Positions 44,955 through 56,934 of a DNA stretch of 64,000 nt are shown one piece after another. Below the pieces are notes generated by a model. It worked only from the letters and a program-made list of their open reading frames with translations, was not told where the DNA came from and ran no database searches. Origin of the DNA: Nectonema munidae (taxonomy: Eukaryota > Nematomorpha > Nectonematoida > Nectonematidae); NCBI GenBank assembly GCA_030549495.1, contig JAUIRK010000686.1:1-64000 (forward strand). The letters run 5' to 3'. How positions within the stretch are numbered: the stretch's first letter is position 1; each line of letters opens with the position of its first letter. Both the position numbers and the translations under genes were made by a program.

Positions 44955-45142
44955 TAAAATAATTTTTAACAATATTAATTTTCTACCACTCTGGTCTTCT
45001 TCAGATAAACACAACCCTTAAATGTAAACAGTAAAAAACACTCACTGTTCCATATTTTCAACTGTTTGGTTTTAAAGGTTGCGTTTATCTGCATAAGGAT
45101 AGATTGATCGAAAATTAATATTGTTAGAAATTATTTTGATAA
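44955..45142. mobile_element. Stem-loop MITE, about 190 bp
   Basis: The left arm (AAAATAATTTTTAACAATAT, TAATTTTC, AGATAAACACAACCCTTA) and the right arm (its inverse at 45075-45142) are each about 66 bp and closely matched. The loop holds AAACACTCACTGTTCC. No superfamily could be assigned from the ends. Confidence 0.65.
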
Positions 45143-45150
45143 CATTTTAC

Positions 45151-45889
45151 TTATTATTTCTTATTTACATTATGCAAATTTTGTTCATGACTTCTCCTTA
45201 ACATTTTCTTGAAATGGTTGCAAAGTGAGTAAAGAAATGGTCAGAACAGTTTTAGGTGTGCGATTGTTTCTTGATCAAATTTTTCAGATTCTGGAAACTG
45301 AGTTACTTGAGATGCGAATAAGATAGAAGTATTGTTTACAAAGGTAGTGGCCAAACAGCTTACAAGACTTTTATTCATTTAGTTAGAAACATACGTCGTT
45401 CCGCCAGGTTCGTTATATAAAAGAAACAAAATCCTTGTTATAGATTCGGTCACAATATCCATAAAAAATTTAACTTTAGAATTTTTTAATAAAAGAAAAT
45501 TGATTTTTATAATTTTTAATTGCATCTGGCCCTATGCTAGAAATATTTACATCTCTTTTTGGGCTTTTTTAATATACATATATAAATATTAACACTTCTT
45601 GATAGTTATAGTATGTAAGTGAAGTACTCTAATAATCCTTGGAAAGAGCTCAAAAGAGTATTTTCAGAATAATGCTGTTGAGAAAAAAGTAAATATTACT
45701 GTTTGATGATTGTTATACAATGAACTGGAAAAGTAGCAATGCATTTAAAAAGTGTATCCAAAAACAAAGAGTGTGTTTCAAAGAACTTTCTAAATACCAA
45801 GGAGCCAATATAAAAATAACGTTTTAATAACAAAAAATTAAATTATTTATATTTAAAGAATTTTTAAATTATATTTTTATACAAGTATT
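45151..45889. other. No gene recognised
   Basis: A weak minus-strand trace (about 45200-45420: SCLATTFVNNTSILFASQV, then SLCNHFKKML) might be the far C-terminal part of the hAT fossil at 45890-46990. The match is too poor to assert. Confidence 0.3.
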
Positions 45890-46990
45890 GAAGTCCAGAC
45901 TTCGAAATGTAAATATAAAAATTTAACAGCATCGGCTCTTGCGCTCCAGCGTGTATCAAAGAGAGAGAGATTTCAATACCATTAATCCATTGGGTAAAAC
46001 AGTTTTAAATAATGTCATCTATATGTAGAACAAGAAAAAAGTTATATAAGGTTTGTAAAAACTGAAATATAAAATAAATTCCTGGAAACTTTTCGCAGCT
46101 GATGTTTTAACAAGGTTAAGTGTGTCATGTACAATGAACATAATATGCAAGTTTATTTACAGTTTTTATTCTAGCTTGTAGACCATTGTAAGTTCTAGAC
46201 ATGTAGGCGCATTTTATAACTCTGACCTCTCATGAACAAGAAAAATATCTTTGATAAATTTCATCACATTTAAAGCTAAGCTTTCATCACGATGGTGATG
46301 GATGTCTATAAAAATCAATAATCTTCCAATTGGCTTACATTAAGATTTTACATAAGGAATTGTGATTGTGAGTTGATCACAATAACTAACATCAAAATGG
46401 AATCAACAATGATTAAATAATATTTGGTTTGTTTATTTTCATTTATAATAATTGAGTGAATATCTTCAACCATTAAATTATTGCTTGTTTTTGATATATA
46501 TGAAGTCTTTCCACTAATACCTATAGAATATTTACTCAAATGCTATGTAAGAAAAGGGTCAAATTTTGCTTTCAGATCTATTACTCCAAGGTAATTACTA
46601 TTGTTTCTAGAAGCAATTCTTTCATCACTAACCTTATGAGGAAGACATCTTGATGTAGAAACTTTAATGTTTCAATTACATTAAAAAACGTCTTTCAAAT
46701 ATTGTTGTTCTATTTCTATTTTAAAAGCTAATGTAGAATCAATTCCACTTGCTGCAATTTTTGTGTTCTTTACTATCTTTATCTTCGATAAGTTTACGTT
46801 GACAGTTTTTAGGGGGTGTGATAGGTTTGGTTAAATGCTGGATTCGATAACTCAAGGTCTTGGTTTCCAAGCCTGCTTTACTCATAGTTCGATACAAGCT
46901 GCAAAATTTTGCCTTTTTGATGAAAAAAACCCACAATAACTTTACCTTTGCCTTATTATGAGTTAATTTTATGCATACATGATAAAACAT
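45890..46990 (-). pseudogene. hAT transposase (ZMYM1-like), decayed
   Basis: The minus strand gives, in the order of ZMYM1-like hAT proteins, a degenerate Cys-containing N-terminal segment (FCSLYRTMSKAGLETKTLSY) and IDSTLAFKIEIEQQYLKDVF. SDERIASRNNSNYLGVIDL, KAKFDPFLT, KYYLIIVDSI (first catalytic Asp), FIDIHHHRDESLAL, NGLQARIKTVNKLAYYVHC and DTRWSARADAVKFL follow. Stops and shifts recur throughout. The dimerisation domain is not seen here. It is the same broad lineage as the short hAT at 24412-25034, which retains exactly the part missing here, but terminal repeats for this copy were not found. Confidence 0.78.
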
Positions 46991-48065
46991 AATAAAAAAC
47001 TATTTTTATTATTTATTTTTTATACAACACATTTTGCTCTTTTTGTGAACTTTAAGTAGAGACGATTTTTTAAATTAAACTTATAAAAATATATGTAAGA
47101 TTTATGATATAATTTTTAATTTTAGGTTCCTTAGATGACATATTTTTCTTTTAAAATTATAATCTTTAATGCCTATCGAAATAGTCTATGTCTTGTTATA
47201 CAAATTATGTACTTTTCATCTGGATGTATTCCTGTTTCACATGTTGATTAGGATTAATTTTAATACAAAGCTAGTCATTCTTCCATATTAATTTTTGTTC
47301 TTTACATTAGCCTGCTTTTTTCATTTATGCATTTTTAAAATTACTTTCTAATTGTATTTTTTTGCATTTTTAAAATTACTTTCTAATTGTATTTTTTCTA
47401 TCTTACATTCTTTACCAATCTTCCATGAATAACTCATTTTGGGAACATATTACTTGCTTGTACCACAAAATCTATTTTTTTTTATACTAATTCTAAAACT
47501 TCCATAAAATTGTTTTACACAAAGTAATAAATAATCTAGCATTTCTTGATTTTTTAAATTAAAACAAAAAATCTGCTTCCTTTCCAATTATCACTCATTC
47601 CTATATTTGCGATTCTTTTTAATATTTGTTTTTACGTATGTATACTGTTCAATGGTTTCGCTTAAACTATTTACAATACTTTTTTTGTATGTATTATAAT
47701 TGTATCTTCTCTATCTTTTTCCTTTTTATTTTTTGCTATACTGATTTTCTTACCTATCCTTTTTGATAAGTAAATTATTATTCAATTTATTATTTTTACT
47801 ATTCATTTCTTCATGCTTTATCAATTAGTTTTTCGCTTCTATGAGAAAAATGATATATTTCAGAATCCCAAACTTTTTATATTTTTACTCCTGTAACTCA
47901 AAAGAAATGATAAGAAGTTATCAGTAATATATTTTAAATTAAGTACATTGGAATAAAATGTAAATAAAGGATAACATAGTCTCTTCTTTCATATATCAAA
48001 TCAAATATAATGCAACTTATAATTTTTATGCAACATCTGAGATTAAAAATTTATAATGTTATCTT
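46991..48065. other. T/C-skewed AT-rich region with a 34-bp duplication
   Basis: The plus strand is strongly pyrimidine-rich. Two adjacent copies of a unit containing GCATTTTTAAAATTACTTTC and TAATTGTATTTTT lie at about 47330-47397. No gene is recognised. Confidence 0.5.
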
Positions 48066-48067
48066 AT

Positions 48068-48200
48068 AGCAGTTTTCCCAAACTTTTTCTCCTCAACGCC
48101 TCTTTAGAAGACATTTTTAAGGAAACGCCTCCTAGACCACATTTTTTCATAGAAACGTCCTCTAGGCCACATATTTTCAATTACTTATAAATATTTTTTC
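48068..48200. mobile_element. Possible hAT-like MITE fragment
   Basis: The start CAGTTTTCCCAAACTTTTTC resembles hAT ends. Internal copies of AAACG.CCTC and AG.CCACAT follow. No right end or duplication was found. Confidence 0.3.
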
Positions 48201-49002
48201 CTTAGGATAAAATAATACGTGGAATTCGATGTGACCCTTATGTTTGGTGTTTATCTTTTAAATTTTATTGTTCGGTTTAATATTACTGAAATTAATTCTT
48301 ATATGACCGATGGTCTTTTTTAACAATAAAAATGGGGCGCTTTCCCCCACTACTATTCTAGTTTTACTTGCCACTAAAAGTAATTTGCCTAAATCTAAAG
48401 ATATTTTCTTATATATATAAATTGGGAAAAAAATATGCTTACTTTTTTACATATATTATCTTAATTTTTAAGGGATATTTAATATTCTAAAATGATGGCC
48501 TAAAATTTAGTCATGAGGTCTATTATTCAGTATATTATTAAACATAATTTTGATTTAATACACTTAGATATATTTTTTTTTTGAGTAATTTTTATATTAC
48601 TAGCACACGTTGATTTTTAATAAACGCTATATTGTTTCATCGAAGCAATTGGTAAAAAACAATTTTTCATAAAAATCGAATAAAGCGTATTACATGTTTT
48701 GGTAGTTAAGTTACAAAACCAAAAAAATATTACCTTTTTTTAAAAGTAAATCCGCTATGTTGCGCTCACTGTACTAGAGCACGAATCATGCTGCCGAACT
48801 AACTCGTACCTTGTTTTAGATTTGATTCAGAAGCATTAAAATTTTAATATTATAAAAGAATTTTTATCCAATGAACACACCACGATTATTACCCTTTATA
48901 CTTGCACTGTAAACTTATAATACCACCATCGTGTAACTGCACGCATTTTATCAAGTCAATTTACCTTGTTTGTAATTCTGATTGCACCACTAAGTTCTAA
49001 CT
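48201..49002. other. No gene recognised; flank shares repeat with 17745-18005
   Basis: Mostly featureless. From about 48955, TACCTTGTTTGTAATTCTGA begins the homology to the inverted copy at 17745-18005. Confidence 0.4.
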
Positions 49003-49686
49003 CAATGGTTGTCAAACTGGAGTCTACGGTTCCCTAGGATATTGCAAAGCTGTTCCATGCGCACCGAGAAGGGATAACTCTGTGGATCGATTTGCGCAAC
49101 ATATTGCACTAACATTGGGTCATTTGCGATTTTTGCTAATAAGTCACATTTTAAAGAATAAATAACCCATTCTTTGAATTGAGGTAAACTATTTATAACT
49201 TTATTATTGCCTTTCAGGCCTGATTTTATCGATGTAAGTTTGAATTTTTCTTAGTGGATTAAAAAATATAATATGACCACTAATACTTGAAATTTGGTTT
49301 TACTGCATTAACGTCTGGTGGGGAAGAAGAACCTAAGTGTCTTTTGTGCTCTGAAGTGTTAGCACCCACTTTTCTAAAGCCTTCCAAGTTAAAAAGACAC
49401 TTTGAAATGAAGGAGTTAAGTAAACAAAACAATTGACTATTTTAAACATCAAGCTGAACGATTGCACAAATCATAAATATATATCCCCAAACAGACCTAT
49501 ATTCTCAGGACATACACCTACGCTCAACAACACACACGATACAGATGTAATCCACGACATACACTACATAAAATTTAAATACAAAAATCGAATGTAATTA
49601 GACACTTTTTCTGAGGACTTTTGTTACCTTTAGAAAAACCCTAGTTTCCCTTCATTGGGTTGTAACCAATGGTTTCGGAACCTCTG
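49003..49686 (+). mobile_element. Non-autonomous hAT with a BED-finger coding remnant
   Basis: The left end CAATGGTTGTCAAACTGGAG and the right end, whose complement is CAGAGGTTCCGAAACCATTG, are imperfect inverted repeats. Flanks TTCTAACT and ATCTAATA are a worn 8-bp duplication (5 of 8). At 49284-49436 the plus strand encodes YLKFGFTALTSGGEEEPKCL, LCSEVLAPTFLKPSKLKRHF. This is the BED-type zinc finger at the N-terminus of ZBED5-like hAT transposases. The Cys pair and first His are present, and the second His of the usual H-x3-H is replaced (HFEMKE). A stop codon directly precedes the segment, and the catalytic part is missing. Confidence 0.72.
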
Positions 49687-49853
49687 ATCTAATATCGAGT
49701 AACTTCTGTAAGAAATAAATGATCGTAATATTTGAAAACTTTTATAATGTAAAATCGTGGGATTAAGTTTTTTTCATTAGTTTTGTTCCATTTACTTAAT
49801 CAAAACTTTTGGAAGATCGAATGTTGTGATTGGAGTTTCAATGTTTTAAAATT

Positions 49854-50014
49854 CAGTGAAACCTCAAATATCCGAATCTAGTATCCAAATTTTTCCGTAT
49901 CCGAACAACTGGCATTCCCATCTAAAGAAAGAAAGAAAAAATGAAATAAAGTATTGGCGTACCCGGCACTTGCTTATCCCAACATTTTCTGTGTCTCTGA
50001 ACATGGCTCTACTG
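49854..50014. mobile_element. Pogo/Tigger MITE, 161 bp
   Basis: The left end is CAGTGAAACCTCAAATATCC, with a second TATCCG unit inside. The right end CATGGCTCTACTG is followed by TA. The left end is almost identical to the start of the Tigger at 39148. The terminal repeats match only over the first few bases. Confidence 0.5.
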
Positions 50015-50689
50015 TATCTAAACGTGATACTGATATATTTCTTGTAATTGAATTGGATAGTGTGTATCAAGTATGGATAAAAAATAATTTGATTTGCTTT
50101 TATAAAATTTTTTCGTAAATTCTTGCGAAATCTTGATGGTTGGCTCTTAGACTAAAAGTGCCAATAGATTATTTTGAAACTTTCTTCTAAAGGATTATGT
50201 AGTCATATTTTAGGATGGGAAGTAGTAATTTTTTAAGACATCATGAATAAATGTGGGAGAATTTATAGATAAAAATGATGAGCAATCCTCAATGCTGTTC
50301 ATAGGAAATGAATTAAAGCAAAGAAAATTGGCGATTGAATTGTATCCGTGATAGTTTCTTATATATCTTCAAAAATAATTTAATCTAGAAGAAATTCTTG
50401 TAGTTTTTGTAAAGGAACGATAAGTAAACAATGAGAATTATCTATCTGTAATTGTAGTAGCATTCAAATTCCAACTCATATATCACAATCTACCTAACGT
50501 TAACTATATTCATATTACCTGGTGGTGGTGTATGGATTGAATCGGCATCGGTATTGACACCTCTTTAATCAGCCTGTTTTTTGTAAACTACATCAGCATT
50601 GGTAAATTTTCCGAAGATTACCTTTCGTCTGAGCGGGGCTCGCAATCAAATTAGAGCTTATATTAGTAATGTCAAGAGTGTATAAGAGC
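50015..50689. other. No gene recognised
   Basis: AT-rich with a GC-richer patch at about 50520-50650. No domain is visible, though the patch may be the upstream part of the hAT fossil that follows. Confidence 0.35.
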
Positions 50690-51013
50690 CATCTGAAGAA
50701 TCACGACTAAATTTCACGACTAAAAGTATGGAAAAAATATTTTGAGGCCAAATATGGTCTATGCACCTTCAATATCTCTCATTTGCACGATATACCAACT
50801 CTAATCTTTCGAGGAGTACAAATTCTCCTAGGATTTTCTACCAATTATTTCTGCTAGCAAGTTTTTTGTACTCTTCTTGGAATGAAGACCAAGAAACGTA
50901 ACAGAATCAACCTGTCGTCATACACCAGCGTAGCCCTTTCTGTGACCAGCCTAGAATAGAAAAAATTTCACAGGCAATGTAAGCTTAACCCTCATACAGA
51001 AGAACCACTGTAA
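50690..51013 (+). pseudogene. hAT transposase C-terminus (ZBED5-like)
   Basis: The plus strand gives VQILLGFSTNYFC, a stop, QVFCTLLGMKTKKRNRINL, SSYTSVALSVTSLE, a stop, then KKFHRQCKLNPHTE. This matches the hAT dimerisation region of ZBED5-like transposases (FSTTYLCE-GFS-L--MKTKKRNRL, then ALS---P, then Q-H-SH). The upstream catalytic half is not clearly readable. Confidence 0.68.
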
Positions 51014-51129
51014 GCAATGATCGCTGATTAATATGTATTATTATTGTATTGAATATTTTGCATTTATGATGTATGATTTTGATTTAAATATAAACTGGAA
51101 AGTTTACATTTGTTTTTGGATCTTTAACA

Positions 51130-51180
51130 AGGGCGCACATCTGGTGGGGGTGGGGCTTTAATGTGATTTTAAAGGGGTGA
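51130..51180 (+). mobile_element. GGGCGCACATC-type transposon end
   Basis: AGGGCGCACATCTGGTGGGG with TTTTAAAGGGGTGAAAAAGCC following matches the end at 13957. The opposite end was not found before the LINE at 51300. Confidence 0.4.
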
Positions 51181-51299
51181 AAAAGCCTTGGTGATGAGAA
51201 ACGCCATTTTATGTACGACTTGTAATAAGTGGGTTCCCAAAAGATGTTTCTCTATAAAGGGCTCTCTTTCTGCAGTGAGTGGCTTTGTTTGTAGAAAGT

Positions 51300-51955
51300 G
51301 GAAAAATGGAGACAGCGTAAGTACTCTTGTTGAAAAAAATCAAATTGGGAGATGATACGTTCGATGTTGTTGATGATTTCTGTTATTTGGGCGATATGAT
51401 AAATTGCAACAGTGATGTTTCTAGTAGCGTAAGAGCGCGAATACGTCTAGGTTGGAAAAAGTTCAAGGAATGTGTAGAAATTTTTATCTGACGAACTAAA
51501 AGCAAGATTATAAAGTTTGCGTTAGAAGTACGTTTGTTACGGTTCTGAATGCTGGGTGATGAAGAAGGCTACAAACAACTGAGATGAGAATGATTAGGAT
51601 GAAGACGCAGAAAGATAGGATTACCAAGGATGTGCTGAGAAAGAAAATTGGAATGGAGGATATAGAAGTGCATTTAGAAGAGAATAGATTACGCTGGTTT
51701 GGTCATGTCGAAAGGATGTCCAAAGGGAACGTTGTAAAGAAGATAAAAGATGAATTGATTGATGGAAAGATGAAGAGAGGAATACCAAAGAAAGCATGGA
51801 ATGAAGTGATTCACCACGATATGGAAAAAAGAAAGCTTGTGCGAGAGATGCTAAAGAAAGAATTAAATGGCGTAGTTTTTGCAGGAAACTGGTTGACCCC
51901 GACTCTTTGGGAACAATAACCAGGCCTCGAAGGCAAAATGGATGATGATGAAAAA
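51300..51955 (+). mobile_element. LINE 3' end (C-terminal region after reverse transcriptase)
   Basis: The plus strand encodes KLGDDTFDVVDDFCYLGDMI, NCNSDVSSSVRARIRLGWKK and FKECVEIF, then loses frame. From 51584 it gives EMRMIRMKTQKDRITKDVL and RLRWFGHVERM, then IPKKAWNEVIHHDMEKRKL and a stop at 51917-51919. The YLGD..V..RI..GW..F and RLRWFGHV motifs are typical of the region downstream of the RT domain in one common LINE group. A TGATGATGA-type tail (51940-51950) ends the element. The RT catalytic core and everything upstream is absent, consistent with 5' truncation. Confidence 0.82.
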
Positions 51956-52235
51956 GCCTTTGGCTTCACCAATAATTTTGAATTTTTCAATTTTATATTT
52001 TTTTATATTATTAATAGACATGTTTGGCTTGTGAGTAAACTTTTTATATTACTTTACTTCTTTTACGGTGAGTTTCATACAAATTCTTTTAAAATAAAAT
52101 TTAAAAATTATATAAAAATAAGGTTGCCTTGAACTTTCTTTAATCGATGATGCAGTTTTGTAAGAATTCACAAATACTATTTATTTGCTTAAAGATATTT
52201 TTCTTTATTCTCTATCTTGATATTAAGTTTATTTA
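51956..52235. other. No gene recognised
   Basis: AT-rich. The 64-codon frame here has a Phe/Tyr/Ile-biased composition and no motif. Confidence 0.4.
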
Positions 52236-52364
52236 CCCGTTATCGACCAGAATAAGCAGACGATATCTAATGTAAAGCAGAAGATTTGTATAAAAAGCAT
52301 TTATAAAAGCCGACGATTCATATTTTTGTAAAGTCGACATATGTCGACTGTGGTCGATAACCGG
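52236..52364 (-). mobile_element. piggyBac MITE, 129 bp, second subfamily
   Basis: Terminal repeats CCCGTTATCGACC and GGTCGATAACCGG are near-perfect inverses. The right flank is TTAA (52365-52368) and the left is the one-base variant TTTA. The length equals that of the element at 34139. The internal CAGACGATATC near the left end is the complement of the motif near the right end of 34139, so this copy lies in opposite orientation. The interior also has a GTCGACATATGTCGAC palindrome. Confidence 0.82.
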
Positions 52365-52368
52365 TTAA

Positions 52369-53274
52369 GCTGTTTAAATATATCTACCAAGAATGTAAAG
52401 CATGGTTTCGACTAAATTGTATTAAAATAAGACGATATATCACTTTTATCAACACTCAATTAACACCATTATCCATTCAAAAAAGTTTGCTGTGACATCT
52501 TCCTCCGTTGCTCCTAAGCTCCCATGGCCCACATGAGAAGGATAAAGCAGTTTATCAAGGAGGATTTTTGAGTTTTTAAAAGTTAATTTGATTCAAGATT
52601 AAGCTTTTTATTGATAGCATCTTGCATACTCTTATTGTTAGTATAAAAAATTGAGTACAGTCAGTTCTAAATCAGATCAAAATAGATATATCACTTGCAC
52701 TCAAGTTATCTAGATCTTTAGAGTATGATAACGATGAAGTAGGAGCAGTAAAGTTAGATTGTTGTTAAACTTTGAGTCAATCGATCTTAAAAGTTTTTTA
52801 TTAGAGTAAGTTGATTTGGAAAAAGATTAAATATATTTTTTAAGATGAGAATCAATTAAGGGTGGGTTTTTGAGAGGAAGCAAATTTGTGTAGCAATTTC
52901 AAATCACTTCTGATATACTTTTAATGAGAGAATTAGTTTTAGAAAGAAGCTAGTTTAATCATAATAAATTGACCTAAAAGTGAAAAATATAGAATTAGCT
53001 ATATTGTAAATGATAAACTTCGTTTACTTTTTTCCTTGTTATGATTTATCACGAGGAAATACTTGGCTCCATAACGAATAAACTTGTGGGAACCCCTGTC
53101 ATAGAACAACAAATCTCTTCTAAGTCATTATCTTTTCATTAGCAGATTAAATATCCAATTTTTGCCATGATACGAATTATTAAAAAATGTGCTATTTTTT
53201 CAAATTTCCCAATTGTTTTTAACCTAGATTGAGATCTACACTAAATCAAATTCATTGAGTATCAATATTTTATC
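52369..53274. other. No gene recognised
   Basis: AT-rich, nothing assigned. Confidence 0.45.
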
Positions 53275-54305
53275 TAGGAATGTACCGGATATCAACAAAG
53301 CCGGAAGAGAGGATATCGAGCTTTTGGAATGAGCCGGATTGCGATAAGATTTACCGGATGTGCGGCCTGATGTTAAATTAAGCAATGCATATACTTATTT
53401 TTTTTAACGGTTTTATTTATTAAAGAAAAAGTATAATCTAATTTAAATTTCACAGTAAATAAATAATCTAATTAATTAATCACAGTTAATTTATTAAAAA
53501 ATAGAAAAACTTGCAAATTGGAAATATTTACAGAGAGGGTTAAAAAAGAAATTTTTATTTTTGAAATCATTCTTTTTAATTTTGTAATTATAGTTCATAT
53601 TTTTACTAAAGGAAGGATTTTTTTCGGATTTTTTAATGCTGTTTTTATTCCTTAAAATTTAAACTTTAATTCATTTTGTAAAATTTTAATTTGATTTGTT
53701 ACACAACACAATTATTTTAAATAAGAGGATAAAAAATACTATTATATATCATTTTAAAAAACATCATTAATAATTGTAAAAGTTTGATTTTTAATTTTTT
53801 AACTGTATTTTATTTTGAAATATTTTTTAAATGTATTCAAATTTTAAATATTTTGTCACTTGTGAAAAAGTAAAATGTTTTAAACTGAAAATTTTAAATG
53901 AATTCATTTAGAAAAAAAATGTAACACATTTTTTTATTTTTAAGTTAATTAACATTTGAAGTATATTTATTTTGAATTGAAAAGTGCTAGATAAAAAAAA
54001 TATTTGACATGAAAGTTTTATAATTTTTATCAAAAATTTTTAGAAAAATAGAAAAGAGAAAAATTTTCGAACTATCTTTCTATTCATAATTCTCTATTAT
54101 TTTAATGAAGTTAAAGATAGCTTTATAAAAATTATATCTTTGTGTTATTGCTCAAAATAAGTGTAATGATATATTAGTTCTCTGGCCGGTTTATCCGAAC
54201 ATCTGGTAAAATTTTGAAGTAAGGACGGATTTCGGAAAGCCATATATCAGTATCCAAAATTTCATCCTTATATTCGGCCAACCGGATTTTTTTCGAAGAT
54301 TCCTA
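53275..54305. mobile_element. Candidate non-autonomous element with CCGGAT-rich ends
   Basis: The left edge TAGGAATGTACCGGATATC, with AGCCGGA, GAGCCGGAT and TACCGGATG following, is mirrored at the right. There the complement reads TAGGAATCTTCG then ATCCGGTTGGCCGA, GGATACTGATAT and GATGTTCGGATAAACCGGCC. Between the GC-richer ends lies about 800 bp of very AT-rich DNA without coding traces. The target duplication is uncertain. Confidence 0.5.
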
Positions 54306-56499
54306 ATTTAATGTATGTCGTAAAAGGTAACATGAATCAAAATGTTATATTTATTTATATACATTGTTTTTGATGCTTTAGTTTTTGTTCAAGGATGCAT
54401 CGCAAGCCAAAACCTTACGTAATTCGCTCTCCCTCTATGAAGTTAATTCAAAGGAAAAATGCTAAGCTTTCTACTTTTAACAACAAAAAGGTTCATATTT
54501 TCACTTATAATTTTTATTACCTGCAAATTGTCTTATGAAATATTTTGTGTGTGTGCCTGCTGATTTATTACTTCATTAGCATAAGTATTTACCTATACGC
54601 GTTTAACTGATTACAAATGACTCAAGGCATCTACTTTCTCATGCACAAGACAGTGCTGCTGATTTATTTAGAATGTAAGTCAAACATGATAAAATGGTTT
54701 TGAGTGAAGGAAGTAGGTTTATTTATTGCTTTCACTTTTAAATTCTACTTTGTGAGAAGGAGAGAGTGTGAGGAGGCATGGCCAAGGTTCAAGCATTCTC
54801 CATAGCGTTTTCTAGAAGTACGCTCACACCTTTATCATGCCAATGTTCCCATGTGGGAGCACATTTTAGTTGATTGACATGAGACACATTTATTGTAGTT
54901 TTTCATAATTTGAAAATTTTGGCTAAAGCTTTACATTGTTCCAAAAAAAACTTAATGTTTTTTATTTTCATAAATGAAGGGTTATTTTTACTTTTTTGTT
55001 GCGATTACATTATTTTCAATTTCTTTAAAAAAAAATTGAAAAAATTAAATATTTATTAAAATAAAAACATTCAATAAACATACGAAATGTTAAAAAGTAA
55101 ACAAATAAAGCTTATTTTTAAAAATTATTACAAAAAAAATATTTTAAAATAGATGTGCTTCTATGCTTTTCATTATAGAAAACTGTCCTTCTTTAAGATC
55201 GGAAAATGTCTATTCTCTGAATAAAATATCGACTACAACTTTGTTTCCCCAACTTATAATTATTCTTCTCAATAGGACCGTGGTTTATGCGTTAGTTAGA
55301 ATTCCCTAGACCATAAAGATGTCAATCGATGTAAGCTGATGCCGACCGGTAATTTATATCAGAGGAAAAATTATAATTTTGCATTTACAGAATTTTTATA
55401 TATTGTCTATCCCATTTTTAAATTGACTATTTTAAGCACACTCATTTTTTTTGTAATTTCTTTTATCTATTTGATGAAAGTATGATTCTTAATCATGTTT
55501 GTTGAAATTCTTATAAGCTTTTCTTACTCTATTATGTATCTCCACTTATCCAAAGGATCTTTATTTTAAAACATAATATAAATAACATTGAAATCACGCT
55601 GGTTTTGGATCGATGGCTGATCTTATTCGATTCTGAGGCGGTATACCAAAATAAACAGAGTCAAAGTAATTTTTAAAGGTCCTAATACTTTCTTATAAAT
55701 ATATTCAACGAATTCATAAAAAAGAAAACTTTTCAGCCACTTTTAATGCTTGAATAGAGGAAAAACGTATATGAAAAAATGATCTCTTAAATCATTGTAA
55801 CTTTTGTAGGGTTCAAAAATTATCATTCGATTAAAACTATTTCAATAATGATGTCTTATTTCTTTCTAAATTTTATTCGAATATTATTTATACCATTATG
55901 CTTATTCCTAATTTTTTTTAGGTTTTTATAATTTAAGACAAATTGATGAAAACAAAATAATAGTAAAAATAGAATACGGTTTATATAACATGTGTTGGCC
56001 TCAGTGTTTGGAAAAAACGATCGTGTTTCATTAAAAAACCGGAATTTTGTTGGACACTTTTTTAGCACTTTTTATATTTATTTATTTATTTATTAATAAC
56101 GACATAAAAACAAAAAATACAAAAACCGTAAAAAGTATTGTTCTAGTTGAAAAATGAACAATTTAAATGCTGCTGCAGTATAAACTTTAAAAAAAGAATT
56201 TAATTTAACGCAAAGCACAATAAAAATTTAATTAGGGTTCAAAAACTGGTGATTTTTTTTACCAGTTTTGTTGTTTTTTTTCTGTTGAAAGTGGATTTCT
56301 TGAAGTGCTCCAAATATTCGAAAATATTAAAAATCTTGAGATGTGCAATTGAGTAGGGAACTGATAAAGGCTTAAAAAGCCAATTAGAAAACCCATGCGG
56401 TACCAAAGATATTATTTAAAAATACAATAAGAGGAATTTTTTGTTATCAATTAAAAAAAATGAAAACTCAAAATGTGATAAAATGCTTATTTAAGAGTT
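54306..56499. other. No gene recognised
   Basis: Long AT-rich stretch with a moderate-GC patch near 54760-54880. No coding trace, RNA or element boundary was recognised. Confidence 0.45.
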
Positions 56500-56564
56500 A
56501 GTTTTGTATATGAATCTTTTGCTTTTTTAATAAATATCGTCTGATTTTTCTCGTCACGAAAGGG
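56500..56564 (+). mobile_element. piggyBac-like right end
   Basis: ATATCGTCTGATTTTTCTCG and CGTCACGAAAGGG are followed by TTAA at 56565-56568. The internal part matches the MITE at 34139 and the outermost part is the complement of the end at 28184. It links the two termini types to one family. Confidence 0.5.
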
Positions 56565-56934
56565 TTAAGGTAAAAAAACAGGGTTTTACTCGGGTTTTTA
56601 TGGTGGGTAAAATTGCCAATTCTGTTTGATCTATCAAGTTCAAGTTCGCATATCCAATTCTATATTTCTTCATCTCTCATATATTTTTTTTTCAAAATTG
56701 CGCCTTTTATTTTTTTCAATGAACTTTCTCTCATGTGTATAATATTCTTTTCTCTCATCCTCTTAAGGTTAAACTCGAATATGTTGCTGGCTCAACTGTT
56801 AAAAATTCTTCACTCTCATTTTCCCATCAAAACTCTCTTGTCGCTTATCCTGCAGGGTATTGCTATTTTGTGTTATTCTTAAGAAACATTTCTTCTAACT
56901 TTTATAGCGTTATATAGTTGATTTTTTTATTTTC

